Shown here: positions 61,073 through 64,000 of the stretch, piece after piece | How the letters are laid out: each line of letters starts with the position of its first letter | How positions within the stretch are numbered: the first letter of the stretch is position 1 | The notes under the pieces: model-generated | What the model saw: the letters and a program-made list of their open reading frames with translations, nothing else | Told to the model about the DNA's origin: nothing | Databases searched by the model: none | Translations under genes and position numbers: made by a program | DNA from: Arachidicoccus ginsenosidivorans | GTDB taxonomy: Bacteria > Bacteroidota > Bacteroidia > Chitinophagales > Chitinophagaceae | Assembly (NCBI RefSeq): GCF_007971385.1 | Contig: NZ_CP042434.1 | Span: forward strand, 2,976,001-3,040,000 | Reading direction: 5' to 3' | Length of the DNA: 64,000 nt

Positions 61073-62758
61073 ATGAGAAGTGACGAAGTAAAAAAAGGTA
61101 CGCAGCGCGTACCCCATAGAGCCTTATTAAGAGCTACTGGACTTAAAAATGAAGATTTTGATAAACCCTTTATTGGAGTCGCTAATTCTTTTATTGAGAT
61201 TATCCCAGGCCATTTCTTCTTAAATAAGGTGAGTGAAATCATTAAAGAAGAAATTAGAGCAAATGGCTGTGTCCCTTTTGAATTTAATACAATAGGCATC
61301 GATGATGGCATCGCAATGGGCCATGACGGTATGTTATACTCTTTACCGAGCCGGGAGCTAATCGCAAATTCCATAGAAAGCGTGATGAACGCTCATAAAC
61401 TGGATGCTATGATCGCTATTCCTAACTGTGATAAGATTGTGCCGGGAATGATCATGGGCGCGCTTCGTGTAGACGTACCAACCGTTTTTGTCAGTGGAGG
61501 TCCCATGTCTAAAGGCTATAAGCAGGATGGAACACCAGTCGATTTGTCAACGGCCTTTGAGGCCGTTGGCAAATATGAAGCAGGAAAGATGAATGAAGCA
61601 GAACTGCTGGATATAGAATGCAATGCATGCCCGTCTGGTGGTAGTTGTTCTGGTATGTTTACTGCAAATTCAATGAATACCCTTATGGAAGCTATGGGGA
61701 TTGCATTACCTGGTAATGGCACCATATTAGCGCAAACACCTGAAAGAGAGGAACTATACCGGAAAGCCGCCAGGAGGATATGTGCTATAGCCAAAGATCA
61801 GGCAGCCAGAGAGAAATTCAAGTTGAAAAATATCCTCAATGAAAACGCCGTAAGAAATGCTTTTGCGGTAGACATGGCCATGGGCGGAAGTACCAATACC
61901 GTGTTACACATGTTGGCGATTGCCAGGGAAGCCCAGGTAGACTTTCAGTTAAAAGATGTCAACCAAATGTCAAAAAGAGTCGCCCATATTGCCAAAATAT
62001 CTCCTAGTCTAAGTACGGTTCATATGGAAGATATCAATAAGGCCGGTGGAGTGAATGCGGTGATGAAAGAAATAACCAAAAGAGGGAATGGCGTGCTTAT
62101 GGATAATTTGATGATAACGGGAGAGACGCTTTATGAGCGTATAGCGGATGCCCGTATTATCGATACCAGTATCATTCGGACAATTGATAACCCTTATAGT
62201 GAAGTAGGAGGCCTTGCCATTCTATACGGTAATCTAGCCGAACAGGGTGCAGTTATTAAATCCGCGGGTATAATAGGAGAGCGGAGCTTTACGGGGAAGG
62301 CTGTATGTTTTGATGGCCAGACAGAAGCCATCACCGGCATTCTGGCCGGGGATGTTCAGCCTGGAGATGTTGTGGTGATCAGATATGAAGGGCCTAAAGG
62401 AGGACCCGGCATGCAGGAGATGCTCAGCCCTACCAGTCTGATTATGGGCAAAGGGCTCGGAAGTTCCGTTGCGCTGATTACTGATGGAAGGTTTAGCGGA
62501 GCGACCAGGGGGCTTTGTATTGGCCATGTTTCTCCTGAAGCTGCCGAAGGTGGAATGATCGGCCTTATACAAAATGGTGATGAAATCCATATCGATGTCG
62601 ATAATTACTGCCTGTCGGTAAATCTGTCTGAACAGGAAATTCAAAAGCGTAAGGTGGCATTTGTACCCAGAAAAAAGACCGTAACATCCAGGTGGCTCAG
62701 CCAATATAGAATGCTCGTTAAAAATGCCAGTAGCGGAGCAGTGCTCGAAGCTGAATAA
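61073..62758 (+). CDS. ilvD: Dihydroxy-acid dehydratase
   Basis: 561 residues, normal IlvD/Edd length. It dehydrates 2,3-dihydroxy acids to 2-keto acids in valine, leucine and isoleucine synthesis. Iron-sulfur ligands: C119 in NCDKIVPGM and C192 in [14 protein letters not shown]. The segment near residue 45 reads IIPGHFF rather than a Cys-containing TPCN, which points to the oxygen-sensitive [4Fe-4S] class. The substrate segment [12 protein letters not shown] and [10 protein letters not shown] are present. No other ilv genes are in the window, so the pathway is split or this is a second copy. Confidence 0.94.
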   Translation: MRSDEVKKGTQRVPHRALLRATGLKNEDFDKPFIGVANSFIEIIPGHFFLNKVSEIIKEEIRANGCVPFEFNTIGIDDGIAMGHDGMLYSLPSRELIANSIESVMNAHKLDAMIAIPNCDKIVPGMIMGALRVDVPTVFVSGGPMSKGYKQDGTPVDLSTAFEAVGKYEAGKMNEAELLDIECNACPSGGSCSGMFTANSMNTLMEAMGIALPGNGTILAQTPEREELYRKAARRICAIAKDQAAREKFKLKNILNENAVRNAFAVDMAMGGSTNTVLHMLAIAREAQVDFQLKDVNQMSKRVAHIAKISPSLSTVHMEDINKAGGVNAVMKEITKRGNGVLMDNLMITGETLYERIADARIIDTSIIRTIDNPYSEVGGLAILYGNLAEQGAVIKSAGIIGERSFTGKAVCFDGQTEAITGILAGDVQPGDVVVIRYEGPKGGPGMQEMLSPTSLIMGKGLGSSVALITDGRFSGATRGLCIGHVSPEAAEGGMIGLIQNGDEIHIDVDNYCLSVNLSEQEIQKRKVAFVPRKKTVTSRWLSQYRMLVKNASSGAVLEAE

Positions 62759-62783
62759 TAATAATATTGTAAGAAAAAAAGTT

Positions 62784-63199
62784 TTAAAATAGTTCTTTGA
62801 ACTTGGATAGGGAAATTGTTTCGACGGGTGATTCCTGCCACTCCAACTATGCTTTTTCACCAATAACCAGCAGTTTGGCATTGACGCAGAGTGCAAGATT
62901 ATATAGGTACTCGTCTTCGGGTCAGGGCATTGAACATCGAATTCTTCGGCTATTACAGATGAAGATATACTATGAACCAAAGTTAAATAAGATCTTTTAT
63001 TCAAAGGAAGCCGTTTTTTAATTTTTGGATAGTCAAGGACGCGGGCGAGTTCTTCGACAAGATTATTGTCGATAAAGATTTCCAGAGCATTTTGAATCAC
63101 ATACGCTTGTAACCAATCGGTCTTCCGGTTGATAAAGATAGTAATGAGTGTATTGACGTCAATGACAAAACGTTTAACCTTTTTTCTTTTTACGGGCAT
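62784..63199 (-). pseudogene. PIN-domain toxin, inactivated by frameshift and nonsense codon
   Basis: Starts FVIDVNTLITIFIN (first PIN acidic site) and continues FIDNNLVEELARVLDYPKI, as in the 'putative toxin-antitoxin system toxin component, PIN family'. After QCPDPK the frame is lost near 62915; adding one base restores DEYLYNLALCVNAKLLVIGEKA. An in-frame TAG at 62849-62847 then interrupts KA*LEWQESPVETISLSKFKELF, where the family has Leu. With a frameshift and a stop the nuclease is probably dead, though the first half is intact. The span ends at the original stop (139 codons when corrected). It overlaps the antitoxin gene by 26 bp. Confidence 0.75.
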
Positions 63200-63425
63200 T
63201 GGTACGTGCTTCTTTAACGAGTGCGACTACTTCATCTTCGGGGAGATTGTCAGATCTAGTGCTGCTATCTATTTCTTTGGCAAGGTCAGAAATGTTTTTT
63301 TTATTCAGGTTCATCCATAGTAATTTCTGTTCCGACAGGCTCATTCGACTGATATTGTCAACCAGTAAAGCGAAAACGGAAGGCTCGTTTTGAAATTGTG
63401 TAGAAATGGATTTAACGGCGCTCAT
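63174..63425 (-). CDS. Antitoxin-like protein paired with PIN toxin
   Basis: 83 residues, charged and mostly helical (SLSEQKLLWMNLNKKNISDLAKEIDSS), with a very basic tail (ARTNARKKKKG). No named domain is recognised. Its 26-bp overlap with the downstream PIN gene on the same strand is the usual antitoxin-toxin arrangement, which is the basis for the call. It is uninterrupted while the toxin is broken. Confidence 0.65.
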   Translation of the reverse strand: MSAVKSISTQFQNEPSVFALLVDNISRMSLSEQKLLWMNLNKKNISDLAKEIDSSTRSDNLPEDEVVALVKEARTNARKKKKG

Positions 63426-63555
63426 TTTATAAAACTTGTTATACTAAAATAGTGTTTTTTTCTGACATATAAAAGGTTGTGCATGCCTAGGTGTAAAATA
63501 AATGTCAATATATGTGGGATGGACTCCCATTTGGTAAATCGGCTTAAGAAAGTGC

Positions 63556-63592
63556 GATAAAAAAACGCCCGAACCAGGCTGATTCGAACGTT
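63556..63592 (-). terminator. Terminator after tRNA-Phe
   Basis: On the minus strand AACGTTCGAA pairs with TTCGGGCGTT (two G-T pairs) around a 9-nt loop, followed by a T-run; it starts eight bases past the tRNA 3' end. Confidence 0.85.
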
Positions 63593-63599
63593 TCTTTTG

Positions 63600-63672
63600 T
63601 GGTGTGGGCCGGGATCGAACCGGCGACACAAGGATTTTCAGTCCTTTGCTCTACCGACTGAGCTACCGCACC
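63600..63672 (-). tRNA. tRNA-Phe (GAA)
   Basis: Cloverleaf read on the minus strand: D stem GCTC/GAGC, anticodon stem AAGGA/TCCTT with loop CTGAAAA (anticodon GAA), T stem GCCGG/CCGGC with TTCGATC loop, discriminator A, no encoded CCA. The acceptor stem GGTGCGG/CCACACC has one C-A mismatch at position 5:68. Confidence 0.95.
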
Positions 63673-63741
63673 GCTGTAAGGGAGTGCAAATGTAAATTGG
63701 AAAACAATAAAAACAAAATTCTGGTAGAATTATTTAAAAAA

Positions 63742-64000
63742 TTATTTTTCCGTGGCAGCTCTTAGCTCCAAAAGAAATCCCTTAAATTCATTTAAAGTAT
63801 GGATAAGCTGCAAATTGACCTCGGTTTGTTCCCTATAAGAATTCAGGTGCTTGATAGCGCCATTAATGGTCAATTTCTTCTGTCTTAGCAAATAATAGAT
63901 CAATTGCAGATTCTTTACATCCTCTGGCCGGAAAAACCGGTCACCCTTTTTATTCTTCCTAGGTTTAAGGATCTTAAATTCATTTTCCCAGAATCTGAGT
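63742..64000 (-). CDS. MerR-family transcriptional regulator, 5' end outside window
   Basis: The last 85 residues of a MerR-type protein: LRFWENEF (end of the wing region), RFFRPEDVKNLQLIYYLLRQKKLTINGAIKHL, then a helical dimerisation tail ending ELRAATEK. This short MerR type without a large ligand domain is common in Bacteroidota. Start and first helix lie beyond the right edge. Its stop is at 63744-63742, about 70 bp upstream of the tRNA gene on the same strand. Confidence 0.88.
   Translation of the reverse strand, partial: LRFWENEFKILKPRKNKKGDRFFRPEDVKNLQLIYYLLRQKKLTINGAIKHLNSYREQTEVNLQLIHTLNEFKGFLLELRAATEK

Overview
The window comes from a Bacteroidota chromosome, most likely Chitinophagales or Sphingobacteriales. 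The signs are SusC/SusD proteins, type A Por-secretion (T9SS) sorting tails, TlpA-DUF3738 and DUF6520 proteins, TPR-type sensor kinases with LuxR regulators, weak or absent Shine-Dalgarno sites, a TTG/TAnnTTTG-type promoter and AT-rich intergenic DNA. A genus cannot be named from sequence alone.

Layout. 1-556: HD hydrolase running off the left edge. 872-5518: DUF6067 glycosidase-like protein and sulfatase, a carbohydrate/sulfate pair. 6597-8627: T9SS adhesin-like protein. 9548-14142: atypical LuxR regulator, katG and an AraC-type regulator. 14143-18812: mobilization module (relaxosome protein, relaxase, coupling protein) preceded by a perfect 66-bp palindrome. 19161-21629: GH2 glycosidase. 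21679-31538: two-component locus, with a response regulator at one end, a TPR histidine kinase at the other, and two blocks of secreted or OmpA-like proteins between. 31762-35610: alpha/beta hydrolase, CotH protein, small membrane protein. 35953-42275: CzcCBA-type metal efflux operon with a DUF6660 protein. 42994-48298: TonB receptor, AraC-type regulator and small proteins. 48328-54125: TlpA-DUF3738/SusC/SusD operon. 54687-54947: XRE regulator. 55930-60029: NAD/ADP-ribose cassette. 60482-62758: Crp-type regulator and ilvD. 62784-63425: antitoxin and broken PIN toxin. 63600-63672: tRNA-Phe. 63742-64000: MerR regulator running off the right edge.

The most interesting system is the tight five-gene cassette at 55930-60029: NrtR-like Nudix regulator, nicotinamide phosphoribosyltransferase-like enzyme, small ADP-ribosyltransferase-like protein, NADAR ADP-ribose glycosidase and PRPP-synthetase-like enzyme. 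It has a palindromic operator over its first start codon and an imperfect ~78-bp direct repeat on each side. It could be ordinary NAD salvage. It also has the right enzymes for ADP-ribose-based NAD+ rebuilding coupled to a reversible ADP-ribosylation pair.

A technical pattern runs across the window. Nine genes are each broken by one or more single-base shortfalls (twelve in total), eleven of them in short homopolymer runs. Adding one base per site restores every frame. This looks like homopolymer undercalling in the assembly rather than gene decay. The PIN toxin is the exception: it also carries a nonsense codon. I report these genes as reconstructed spans.
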